From CAMLOF01 sp966692625 (GTDB lineage: Bacteria > Pseudomonadota > Gammaproteobacteria > Burkholderiales > Burkholderiaceae_C), in assembly GCA_966692625.1 (NCBI GenBank), contig CBKZAG010000231.1:1-5055 (forward strand): a stretch of DNA of 5,055 bases. The letters are read 5' to 3'. How positions within the stretch are numbered: position 1 is the stretch's first letter; each line of letters starts with the position of its first letter. Below are positions 1 through 5,055 of the stretch, in pieces. A program made the position numbers and the translations under genes. The notes under the pieces were generated by a model, which saw nothing but the letters and a program-made list of their open reading frames with translations, was not told the origin of the DNA and made no database searches.

Positions 1-181
1 GTAGGGAGTTTCTGCCGCGTGGCCACGGCATCGAGCATCGCAGGGGAGCCGGTGCGCAGCACCGGCCGCCTCGTTGAAGCGCCAGCCCCTGGGCGCACAC
101 GCCTTGCCCCCCACAAACACAGAAAGCACAACACCCCCACAACCTGCCCTAGACTTGCAAGGCACGCTGTAACCCAAAGCC
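1..181. other. Non-coding leader upstream of the TetR-family regulator
   Basis: No convincing gene is visible in this stretch. The + strand reading frames give low-complexity Pro/Arg/His-rich translations typical of non-coding GC-rich DNA. Bases 100-150 are strikingly rich in C and A and poor in G. A perfect inverted repeat lies at 48-66. On the minus strand a short open frame runs off the left edge and could be the first codons of a divergent gene; this is discussed as a finding and not called. No sigma70-type promoter with correct spacing was recognised in front of the regulator. Confidence 0.5.
48..66. repeat. Perfect 8-3-8 inverted repeat, candidate operator
   Basis: GCCGGTGC at 48-55 is followed by GCA and then by its exact reverse complement GCACCGGC at 59-66. 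No run of T follows on either strand, so it is not a typical intrinsic terminator. Its size fits a dimeric TetR-type repressor site, and it lies about 115 bases upstream of a TetR-family gene. It could also be a hairpin at the end of a gene beyond the left edge. The repeat is directly visible; the operator role is inferred. It does not resemble the E. coli RutR box as I know it (TTGACCA-n-TGGTCAA). Confidence 0.45.
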
Positions 182-874
182 ATGCCCAAGCAAGCCACAC
201 CCTCCCCAGCCAAAGCAACGCTCTCGGCCTTGCTGCCGCCTGCCGACGCCAAAGGCCAGATCCGGCAGGCCAACGAATCCATCATCCTGCGCGCCGCCGA
301 AAAAGTGTTCGCCCGCGCAGGCTTCGGCGGAGCCACCATGGCCGCCATTGCCGAGGCATCCGGCCTGCCCAAGGCCAACCTGCACTATTACTTCGGCAAC
401 AAGCACGACCTCTACCGCGCCGTGCTCGCCAGCACGCTCACCGCCTGGCTCACCCCCACCGGCTGCATCCACGCAGAGGCCGACCCGGCCCAGGCCCTCA
501 CCCAGTACATCGAAGCCAAGATGCGCCTGTCGCGCGAGCGGCCTGATGCGTCCCGCGTGTTCGCCAACGAACTGCTGCACGGCGCCCCCGTGCTGCAAGA
601 CCTGCTGCGCAAGGAGCTGAGGCAACTGGTGCGCAAGAAGGCCGCCGTCATCGACCACTGGATTGCCGACGGCCGCATGGCGCCCGTGGACAGCACCCAC
701 CTGTTCTTCACCATCTGGTCAGCCACGCAGACCTATGCCGACTTTGACGCGCAGATCTGCGCCGTGCTGGGCGTGCAACGCCAGGGCAAGGCCCAATTCG
801 AGCGTGCCACCCGGCACGTGACCACACTGATTCTGCGAGGCTGCGGCCTTGCCCCACAGGAGCCTCAACCATGA
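182..874 (+). CDS. TetR/AcrR-family transcriptional regulator, RutR-like
   Basis: The 230-residue protein has the one-domain TetR layout. An N-terminal DNA-binding region covers roughly residues 28-78, with the helix-turn-helix at about 51-70 (TMAAIAEASGLPKANLHYYF) and the family signature YYFGNKHDLY. An all-helical ligand/dimer domain covers about 85-222. The C-terminal part matches my memory of E. coli RutR closely: QYIEAKMRLSRERPDASRVF, ELLHGAPVL, GRMAPVDSTHLFF, IWSATQTYADF. RutR senses uracil and thymine and controls pyrimidine catabolism and related genes; a pyrimidine ligand here is inference. The 20-odd residues before the helix-turn-helix region are a Pro/Ala/Lys-rich extension, making it slightly longer than RutR. 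The start at 182 has no evident Shine-Dalgarno sequence, so it is less certain than the reading frame. The stop overlaps the next start (ATGA at 871-874), implying co-translation with the ketopantoate reductase. It probably autoregulates. Confidence 0.9.
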   Translation: MPKQATPSPAKATLSALLPPADAKGQIRQANESIILRAAEKVFARAGFGGATMAAIAEASGLPKANLHYYFGNKHDLYRAVLASTLTAWLTPTGCIHAEADPAQALTQYIEAKMRLSRERPDASRVFANELLHGAPVLQDLLRKELRQLVRKKAAVIDHWIADGRMAPVDSTHLFFTIWSATQTYADFDAQICAVLGVQRQGKAQFERATRHVTTLILRGCGLAPQEPQP

Positions 875-1770
875 AAATTGCGGTGATGGGCGCTGGCGCC
901 GTTGGCTGTTACTACGGTGGCATGCTGGCACGCGCTGGCCATGAAGTGACCCTGGTGGGCCGCCCGGCCCATGTCGAAGCCATGCAGGCCAAGGGCCTGC
1001 TGCTGGACACCCAGACCTTCCGCGAACAGGTGCCCGTGCAGGCTTGCACGGGGCCCGAAGGCGTGCAAGGCGCGGACTGGGTACTCTTCTGCGTGAAGTC
1101 CACCGACACCGAAAGCGCAGGCCAGGGCATGCTGCCTTACCTGGGCGAACGCACGCTGGTGTTCAGCCTGCAGAACGGCGTGGACAACGCCCCCCGCCTG
1201 GCGCAGGTGCTGGACCGCCCCGTGGTGCCCGCCGTGGTCTACGTGGCCACTGAGATGGCCGGGCCCGGGCACGTCAAGCATCACGGGCGCGGCGAGCTGG
1301 TCTTCGGCCCCTTCAGCGGCAGCGACGCGGCGCTCGCCACGCTGGCCCAGGCAGGCGTACCCGCCGAGGTGTCCGACAACGTGGTGGGCGCACTGTGGGC
1401 CAAGCTCATCCTCAACTGCGCGTACAACGCCCTGTCGGCCATCAGCCGCCTGCCCTACGGGCAACTGGTGCAGGGGCCGGGCGTGCAGGACGTGATGCAT
1501 GACGTGGTGAACGAATGCCTGGCCGTGGCCCAGGCCGATGGCGTGCAAATACCCGGTGACACATGGGCAGCGGTGGAACGCATTGCGCAGACCATGCCCT
1601 CGCAATACTCGTCCACCGCGCAGGACCTGATGCGCGGCAAGCCCAGCGAGATCGACCACCTCAACGGCTACGTGCTGCGCCGGGGCCAGGCGTTGGGCGT
1701 GTCAACACCTGCCAACCGTGTGCTGCACACCCTGGTTCGGCTGCTGGAAGCCCACCCCGCACCCCGCTGA
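871..1770 (+). CDS. panE: 2-dehydropantoate 2-reductase (ketopantoate reductase, PanE/ApbA family)
   Basis: The 299-residue cytoplasmic enzyme is close to the usual family length of about 300. In this family NADPH reduces ketopantoate to pantoate, the step that supplies one half of pantothenate and so CoA. The Rossmann nucleotide-binding motif is at residues 7-12 (GAGAVG), with R31 after the second strand (VTLVGR), a typical NADP-phosphate contact. Expected active-site positions are present by comparison with E. coli PanE: K76 in FCVKSTDT, N102 in SLQNGVDN, K178 in LWAKLILNC, N182, N186, the serines at 247-248, and E260 in SEIDHLNGYV. AGGAG at 858-862 lies eight bases before the ATG, and the ATG overlaps the regulator's stop. 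Family paralogues sometimes act on other 2-keto acids, so the PanE activity is likely but not proven. The sequence shows no damage. Confidence 0.88.
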   Translation: MKIAVMGAGAVGCYYGGMLARAGHEVTLVGRPAHVEAMQAKGLLLDTQTFREQVPVQACTGPEGVQGADWVLFCVKSTDTESAGQGMLPYLGERTLVFSLQNGVDNAPRLAQVLDRPVVPAVVYVATEMAGPGHVKHHGRGELVFGPFSGSDAALATLAQAGVPAEVSDNVVGALWAKLILNCAYNALSAISRLPYGQLVQGPGVQDVMHDVVNECLAVAQADGVQIPGDTWAAVERIAQTMPSQYSSTAQDLMRGKPSEIDHLNGYVLRRGQALGVSTPANRVLHTLVRLLEAHPAPR

Positions 1771-1798
1771 CCCCAAGCGTCCCAAACCCAGGGCGCCT

Positions 1799-1807
1799 TG
1801 CTATCAT
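1799..1807 (+). promoter_or_regulatory. Candidate extended -10 promoter for the DHH phosphoesterase gene
   Basis: TGCTATCAT at 1799-1807 combines an extended -10 TG, one spacer base and TATCAT, which matches TATAAT at five of six positions. No good -35 hexamer lies 16-18 bases upstream, which extended -10 promoters tolerate. Transcription would start near 1814 and give a leader of about 33 bases. GCGCC at 1793-1797 and GGCGC at 1808-1812 form a small dyad around the -10 and might be a repressor site. This is inferred from pattern only. Confidence 0.4.
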
Positions 1808-1846
1808 GGCGCTCAACCAGACCCCACCTCTAGGAGCAGGAACCCC

Positions 1847-2776
1847 ATGTCCGACAAATTCCGCCTGGTCACCCGCAGCGATTTCGACGGCCTCGTCTGC
1901 GCCGTGCTGCTCAAGGAACTCGACCTCATCGACGACATCCTTTTCGTCCACCCCAAGGACATGCAGGACGGCAAGATCGCCATCACCTCGCGCGACATCA
2001 CCACCAACCTGCCCTACGTGCCCAGCGCCCACCTGGCGTTCGACCACCACGCCTCGGAAACGGTGCGCAACACCGGCGAACACGCCAACCACCTCATCGA
2101 CGCGACCGCGCCTTCTGCCGCGCGCGTGGTGTACCGCCATTACGGGGGCAAGGCCACCTTCCCCCGCGTGAGCGACGAAATGATGGATGCCGTGGACAAG
2201 GCCGACTCCGCGCAGTACAGCCGCGAAGACATCCTCAACCCCCAAGGCTGGGTGCTGCTGAACTACCTGATGGACTCGCGCACCGGCCTGGGCCGTTTCC
2301 GCGACTTCCGCATCAGCAACTACACGCTGATGATGGCGCTGATCGACTACTGCCGCGACCACACCATCGAGCAGATCCTGGCGCTGCCCGACGTGAAGGA
2401 ACGCGTGGACCTGTACTTCGACCACGAGGCCCGCGCCAAGGAACAGATCGAGCGCTGCGCCACGGTGCACGGCAACCTGGTGGTGCTGGACCTGCGCAAC
2501 GAAGAAACGATCTGGGCCACCAACCGCTTCACCATCTACGCGATGTACCCGCAATGCAACATCTCCATCCACGTGATGTGGGGCGTGCAGAAGCAGAACA
2601 CCGTGTTCGCGACCGGCAAGTCCATCCTGGACCGCTCGTCGCGCACCAACGTGGGCGAACTGATGCTGGCCTACGGCGGTGGCGGCCACAACGCGGCAGG
2701 CACTTGCCAAGTGGACAACGACCGCGCAGCCGAAGTGCTGCAGCAGCTCGTGACCCGGATCAACGCCGATGGCTGA
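1847..2776 (+). CDS. DHH/DHHA1-family phosphoesterase (exopolyphosphatase- or oligoribonuclease-like)
   Basis: The 309-residue soluble protein has the two-domain DHH superfamily layout. Metal-binding motifs in the N-terminal DHH domain are D12-F-D14-G (RSDFDGLVC), the name-giving D66-H67-H68 (AFDHHAS), and D117/D120 (DAVDKADSAQY). The C-terminal DHHA1 domain, about residues 205-309, carries the substrate-binding glycine motif GGGGHNAAG at 277-285. Members are manganese-dependent phosphodiesterases or phosphatases that act on polyphosphate, short RNA (nanoRNA), pAp or cyclic dinucleotides. Proteins like this are often labelled exopolyphosphatase. The first motif lacks the His of HxxPDxD and looks more like the HNDLDG type of NrnB-like oligoribonucleases (COG2404), so the substrate is left open. 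The start at 1847 is chosen because AGGAG at 1832-1836 precedes it, and because an extension to 1718 would run inside the end of the preceding gene and give Pro-rich sequence with no family similarity. Confidence 0.88.
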   Translation: MSDKFRLVTRSDFDGLVCAVLLKELDLIDDILFVHPKDMQDGKIAITSRDITTNLPYVPSAHLAFDHHASETVRNTGEHANHLIDATAPSAARVVYRHYGGKATFPRVSDEMMDAVDKADSAQYSREDILNPQGWVLLNYLMDSRTGLGRFRDFRISNYTLMMALIDYCRDHTIEQILALPDVKERVDLYFDHEARAKEQIERCATVHGNLVVLDLRNEETIWATNRFTIYAMYPQCNISIHVMWGVQKQNTVFATGKSILDRSSRTNVGELMLAYGGGGHNAAGTCQVDNDRAAEVLQQLVTRINADG

Positions 2777-2785
2777 GGCGCACAA

Positions 2786-2800
2786 TTCAATTCATTTGAA
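2786..2800. repeat. Short AT-rich inverted repeat upstream of the DoxX gene
   Basis: TTCAA at 2786-2790 and TTGAA at 2796-2800 flank a five-base spacer. They lie in a locally AT-rich patch (about 2781-2820) that stands out from the GC-rich surroundings and sits at the head of the 112-base gap before the doxX-like gene. The arms are short, so this may be chance. It could be an operator or part of a promoter; TTGAAC at 2796-2801 resembles a -35 box, but I find no correctly spaced -10. Confidence 0.25.
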
Positions 2801-2888
2801 CGCAGGCGGCGAATTATTTCGATCCACCTGAAGGCGCCGAGGCGAACAATCGGTGTCATCCACTTCCCCACCACCACAGGAGATTGAA

Positions 2889-3302
2889 ATGACACCTACC
2901 CCACTGCAAAACCTGCTCACCCTGGTTGGCCGCCTGCTGCTCGCCCTGCTGTTCGTGCCTGCGGGCATCAGCAAGATCACGGGCTTTTCCGGGACAGCGG
3001 GCTACATCGCCTCGGTCGGCCTGCCACTGCCCGAGGTGGGTGCAGCCCTTGCCCTGGTCGTTGAAATCGGTGCCGGTGTGGCGCTGATCGTCGGCTTCCA
3101 GACACGCTGGGCCGCGCTGATTCTGGCTGCCTTCACCTTGGCTGCATCGGTGTTCTTCCACGGCTACTGGGCCATGCCTGCCGAGCAGCAGTTCATGCAA
3201 CAACTGCTGTTCTTCAAGAACATTGGCGTGGTTGGCGGCCTGCTGACACTGGCTGCCTGGGGCGCCGGGACCTGGAGCCTGGACGGCCGCAGCAAAGGCT
3301 GA
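2889..3302 (+). CDS. DoxX-family integral membrane protein
   Basis: The 137-residue hydrophobic protein has four predicted membrane helices at about residues 9-26, 49-70, 73-92 and 107-126. Family hallmarks are FVPAGISKITGF after the first helix, the E59-containing helix VVEIGAGVALIVGF, FFHGYW (88-94), and QQLLFFKNIGVVGGLLTLA near the C-terminus. DoxX proteins are small inner-membrane proteins. Some were named for a thiosulfate:quinone oxidoreductase subunit, and others are linked to thiol or oxidative stress, but for most the activity is unknown, so no substrate is assigned. AGGAG at 2878-2882 is six bases from the ATG at 2889, which makes this start strong; a GTG at 2853 would add twelve residues lying over the Shine-Dalgarno sequence. 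The gene stands alone, 112 bases after the phosphoesterase gene and directly before a terminator. Confidence 0.88.
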   Translation: MTPTPLQNLLTLVGRLLLALLFVPAGISKITGFSGTAGYIASVGLPLPEVGAALALVVEIGAGVALIVGFQTRWAALILAAFTLAASVFFHGYWAMPAEQQFMQQLLFFKNIGVVGGLLTLAAWGAGTWSLDGRSKG

Positions 3303-3309
3303 ACAACAC

Positions 3310-3343
3310 AAGGGGCTAGGCAGGGGCCCCTTTCTTTTGTTTT
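3310..3343 (+). terminator. Rho-independent terminator after the DoxX gene
   Basis: AAGGGGC at 3310-3316 pairs perfectly with GCCCCTT at 3326-3332 across a nine-base loop. A T-rich tract (TTTCTTTTGTTTT) follows directly through 3343. It begins seven bases after the doxX-like stop codon. It should insulate the ktr genes from transcription coming from the left. Confidence 0.88.
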
Positions 3344-3448
3344 GGTTACTTATGCCCATGCCGAGTACGATCACGGCTTTGTGCATGTGACCCGAACTGG
3401 GTACTGGCGAACGGCCAGACTGATGCACCGGTGCCCGTTCTCCAGCCG
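3344..3448 (+). other. Leader and promoter region of the ktr potassium-uptake operon
   Basis: This 105-base gap lies between the terminator and the ATG of ktrB. The ktr promoter should be here, but only a weak candidate is seen: TTGGTT at 3342-3347, 18 bases, then TACGAT at 3366-3371. A 12-codon open frame (3352-3390) has no Shine-Dalgarno sequence. The 3' half folds into the hairpin annotated separately. No purine-rich ribosome-binding site precedes either possible ktrB start, which is unusual for this window, where most other genes have a clear AGGAG or GGAG. Confidence 0.45.
3404..3445 (+). promoter_or_regulatory. Long hairpin abutting the ktrB start codon
   Basis: CTGGCGAACGG at 3404-3414 pairs with CCGTTCTCCAG at 3435-3445 in an 11-position stem with a single C/T mismatch (3408 with 3441). 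The loop is 20 bases and ends in the 10-base palindrome GCACCGGTGC (3425-3434). The stem closes three bases before the ATG at 3449 and its loop side contains the alternative GTG start at 3431. CTGG at 3404-3407 could instead pair with the nearer CCAG at 3415-3418, giving two mutually exclusive folds. The structure is read directly from the bases; a role in controlling translation, or as a protein-binding dyad in DNA, is inference. Confidence 0.45.
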
Positions 3449-4789
3449 ATGAAAAACCACTTACCTGCCCACCCGTCCGTCGTACTGGCTCTGGCATTTC
3501 TGGCCACCATCCTGCTTGGAACGTTGTTATTGATGTTGCCCTGGGCCAGCGCCAGCGGCGAGAGCGCTCCATGGCTGACGGCCTTGTTCACCGCCACCTC
3601 GGCGGTTTGCGTGACGGGTCTGGTGGTGGTGGATACGGGCACCTATTGGAGCCCCCTGGGTCAGGGACTGGTCATGGTCCTGTTCCAGCTTGGCGGCTTT
3701 GGCATGATGACCTCAGCCACGTTGATGGGGCTGCTGATCGGTGGCCACATGAAGCTGCGCACGCGGTTGCTTCTGCAGTCGGAAACGCATGCCCTGTCAC
3801 TGGGCGATGTGCGCTCGGTGGCGCGGATGGTGCTGGTGGTGACAGCGGTGGTCGAGGGCGTGACGGCGCTGTGGTTGGCTGCGCGCTTTGCGCAGACGAT
3901 GGACCTGGACTGGATGGAGGCGCTTTGGCAGGGCGCATTCCATTCGGTGTCTGCCTACAACAACGCGGGGTTCTCCACTTGGTCCGATAGCGTGATGCGC
4001 CATGCGACTGACGGCTGGGTACTGGCACCGCTGATGCTGGCCATCGTGATCGGCGGACTGGGCTTCCCGGTGATCACCGAGCTGTGGGGAAACCGGAACA
4101 AGAGGCACGCGCGCTGGTCCATTCACACCACGCTCACGGTGTGGGGGTCGGGGGCGCTGATACTGCTTGGCACGCTGACGCTGTGGCTGGTCGAGCACAA
4201 CAACCCCAAGACGCTAGGCCCACTGGGTTTTTCAGACCAATGGCTCGTGGCGCTGTTCACATCAGCGTCCGCTCGCACGGCAGGCTTCAATGCGTTGGAC
4301 ATCGGAGCGCTGGAGCTGGAGTCGCTGGTGCTGCATTACGTGCTGATGTTCATTGGCGGGGGCAGCGCTGGCACGGCGGGCGGTGTAAAGGTGACCACAG
4401 TGTTCTTGCTGCTGCTGATCGTCTGGAGCGAGATCCGTGGCCGGGCCGATGTCGAGTTGCGCGGGCGGCGCATTGGCACACAGGTGCAGCGCCAGGCTCT
4501 GTCGATTTTGGTCCTCAGCGGCGCGGCGGTGTCGGCGGGTCTTCTGGCCATCATTCCACTGGCGCAACATCTACCACTGGACAAACTGCTGTTTGAGGTC
4601 GTGTCGGCCTTTGCGACGGTCGGCCTGTCCACCGGCATCACCGCCGAGCTGCCACCCGGTGCGCAGGGCGTGATCATTGCATTGATGTACACCGGCCGGG
4701 TGGGAGTGGTCACACTTGCACTCGCGCTGGCGATCAACCAGATACCCAGGGCCTACCGTTACCCAGAGGAGAAACCGATTGTTGGCTAA
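3449..4789 (+). CDS. ktrB: KtrB/TrkH-family potassium transporter, membrane subunit
   Basis: This 446-residue inner-membrane protein is the ion-conducting subunit of a Ktr/Trk-type K+ uptake system. It has the four-repeat M1-P-M2 architecture of the SKT superfamily. The four selectivity-filter loops, each with its conserved glycine, are visible: TATSAVCVTG (G57), HSVSAYNNAG (G174), TSASARTAG (G279) and SAFATVG (G392). A glycine-rich stretch at 303-312 (GGGSAGTAGG) followed by VKVTT matches the flexible gating loop in the third repeat, and R417 in YTGRVG is the conserved arginine of the last M2 helix. The length fits KtrB better than the longer TrkH. Na+ dependence, typical of KtrB, is inferred. 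The start is ambiguous: ATG at 3449 begins MKNHLPAHPS directly before the first helix, while GTG at 3431 adds six residues; neither has a Shine-Dalgarno sequence. Its 3' end overlaps the regulatory subunit gene, as expected for an obligate complex. Confidence 0.92.
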   Translation: MKNHLPAHPSVVLALAFLATILLGTLLLMLPWASASGESAPWLTALFTATSAVCVTGLVVVDTGTYWSPLGQGLVMVLFQLGGFGMMTSATLMGLLIGGHMKLRTRLLLQSETHALSLGDVRSVARMVLVVTAVVEGVTALWLAARFAQTMDLDWMEALWQGAFHSVSAYNNAGFSTWSDSVMRHATDGWVLAPLMLAIVIGGLGFPVITELWGNRNKRHARWSIHTTLTVWGSGALILLGTLTLWLVEHNNPKTLGPLGFSDQWLVALFTSASARTAGFNALDIGALELESLVLHYVLMFIGGGSAGTAGGVKVTTVFLLLLIVWSEIRGRADVELRGRRIGTQVQRQALSILVLSGAAVSAGLLAIIPLAQHLPLDKLLFEVVSAFATVGLSTGITAELPPGAQGVIIALMYTGRVGVVTLALALAINQIPRAYRYPEEKPIVG

Positions 4790-5055
4790 ATCAAACTCAA
4801 CGCGAGGCGACAGCGTAGTCGTCATTGGGCTGGGACGCTTTGGCGCCAGCGTGGCGCGTTCGCTGGTGGCGTCTGGTCACGAAGTGTTGGCCATGGATGC
4901 CGACGAGGACACGGTGCAGGCGCTGGCGACCGAATTGCCCCATGTGGTCAAAGCCGACTCGACCGATCTGGCGGCGCTCAAACAGCTGTCTGTGACGGAT
5001 TTCTCACACGCGGTGGTGAGTATCGGGGCGAACCTTGAGGCGACCCTCGGGGCGA
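4779..5055 (+). CDS. ktrA: KtrA/TrkA-family K+ uptake regulatory subunit, N-terminal part (runs off the right edge)
   Basis: The visible 92 residues are the start of an RCK (TrkA-N) domain. The Rossmann motif G17-L-G-R-F-G22 (VVVIGLGRFGASVA) is followed by the second strand ending in acidic D40 (EVLAMDADED), the position that usually binds the nucleotide ribose. VVKADSTDLAALKQL and HAVVSIGANLEATLGA are typical family blocks. The protein would form a cytosolic octameric ring under KtrB and gate K+ flow in response to bound nucleotide. No ATG or GTG lies ahead of the Rossmann motif. Tandem TTG codons at 4779 and 4782 are the only usable starts, and AGAGGAG at 4765-4771 sits seven bases before the first, so I chose 4779. 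The gene overlaps the end of ktrB by 11 bases, implying translational coupling. The rest of the RCK_N domain and any RCK_C domain lie beyond the window. Confidence 0.9.
   Translation, partial: MLAKSNSTRGDSVVVIGLGRFGASVARSLVASGHEVLAMDADEDTVQALATELPHVVKADSTDLAALKQLSVTDFSHAVVSIGANLEATLGA

Noticed and set aside
155..173. TTGCAA and TGTAAC as a promoter for the TetR-family gene
   Set aside because: The spacing between the two hexamers is only seven bases, far too short for sigma70.
19..546. Long open frame on the + strand overlapping the TetR-family gene
   Set aside because: Its translation is Arg/His/Pro-rich with no recognisable motif, and it overlaps a clear TetR gene in another frame. Long spurious frames are common in GC-rich DNA.
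865..1659. 264-codon minus-strand open frame opposite the ketopantoate reductase
   Set aside because: Gly/His/Ala-rich translation without domain motifs, lying antisense to a gene whose active-site residues are all in place.
1718..1846. N-terminal extension of the DHH phosphoesterase to a GTG at 1718
   Set aside because: It overlaps the end of panE, is Pro/Arg-rich and has no family similarity, while the ATG at 1847 has a well-placed AGGAG.
1661..2785. 374-codon minus-strand open frame opposite the DHH phosphoesterase
   Set aside because: Its length comes from the codon bias of the real gene on the other strand. The translation is Val/His/Gln-rich and not recognisable, whereas the + strand frame carries every DHH and DHHA1 motif.
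3352..3390. 12-codon open frame (MPMPSTITALCM) upstream of ktrB as a leader peptide
   Set aside because: No Shine-Dalgarno sequence, no run of regulatory codons, and a length expected by chance; nothing ties it to the hairpin downstream.
2856..3572. 238-codon minus-strand open frame across the DoxX gene, the terminator and the start of ktrB
   Set aside because: It crosses a clear terminator and two recognisable genes on the other strand, and its translation has low-complexity Gly/Gln/Arg content.

Overview
The window is GC-rich DNA carrying six genes, all read rightwards on the + strand. Codon use, protein content and the style of the regulator suggest a betaproteobacterium, most likely a member of the Comamonadaceae (Acidovorax/Comamonas-like). 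That is a judgement from sequence character; no search was run.

Region 1 (1-1770): a gene-poor leader holds a perfect 8+3+8 inverted repeat. It is followed by a TetR-family regulator with a RutR-like C-terminal domain (182-874). The regulator overlaps a ketopantoate reductase gene (PanE/ApbA family, 871-1770) by four bases (ATGA), so the two are almost certainly co-transcribed and translationally coupled. RutR-type regulators respond to pyrimidines, and ketopantoate reductase makes pantoate. Pyrimidine breakdown yields beta-alanine, the other half of pantothenate, so the pairing has a plausible metabolic logic.

Region 2 (1771-3343): a stand-alone DHH/DHHA1 phosphoesterase (1847-2776) has a good Shine-Dalgarno sequence and an extended -10 promoter candidate just upstream. 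A small DoxX-family membrane protein (2889-3302) follows and ends in a clear rho-independent terminator (3310-3343), which separates these genes from what follows.

Region 3 (3344-5055): a KtrB/TrkH-type K+ channel subunit (start 3449 or 3431) is followed by the 5' part of its cytosolic NAD-binding regulatory partner KtrA/TrkA. The partner starts at a TTG codon inside the last codons of ktrB and runs off the right edge. Together they form a Ktr-type potassium uptake system at the inner membrane. The short leader before ktrB has no Shine-Dalgarno sequence and folds into a long hairpin ending three bases before the ATG. This is the most unusual non-coding structure in the window.

Most of the window is conventional. 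No mobile element, CRISPR array, tRNA or rRNA was seen. The items most worth checking are the ktrB leader hairpin, the RutR-like regulator/ketopantoate reductase coupling with its candidate operator, and a C-rich to G-rich switch of the coding strand between the left and right halves.
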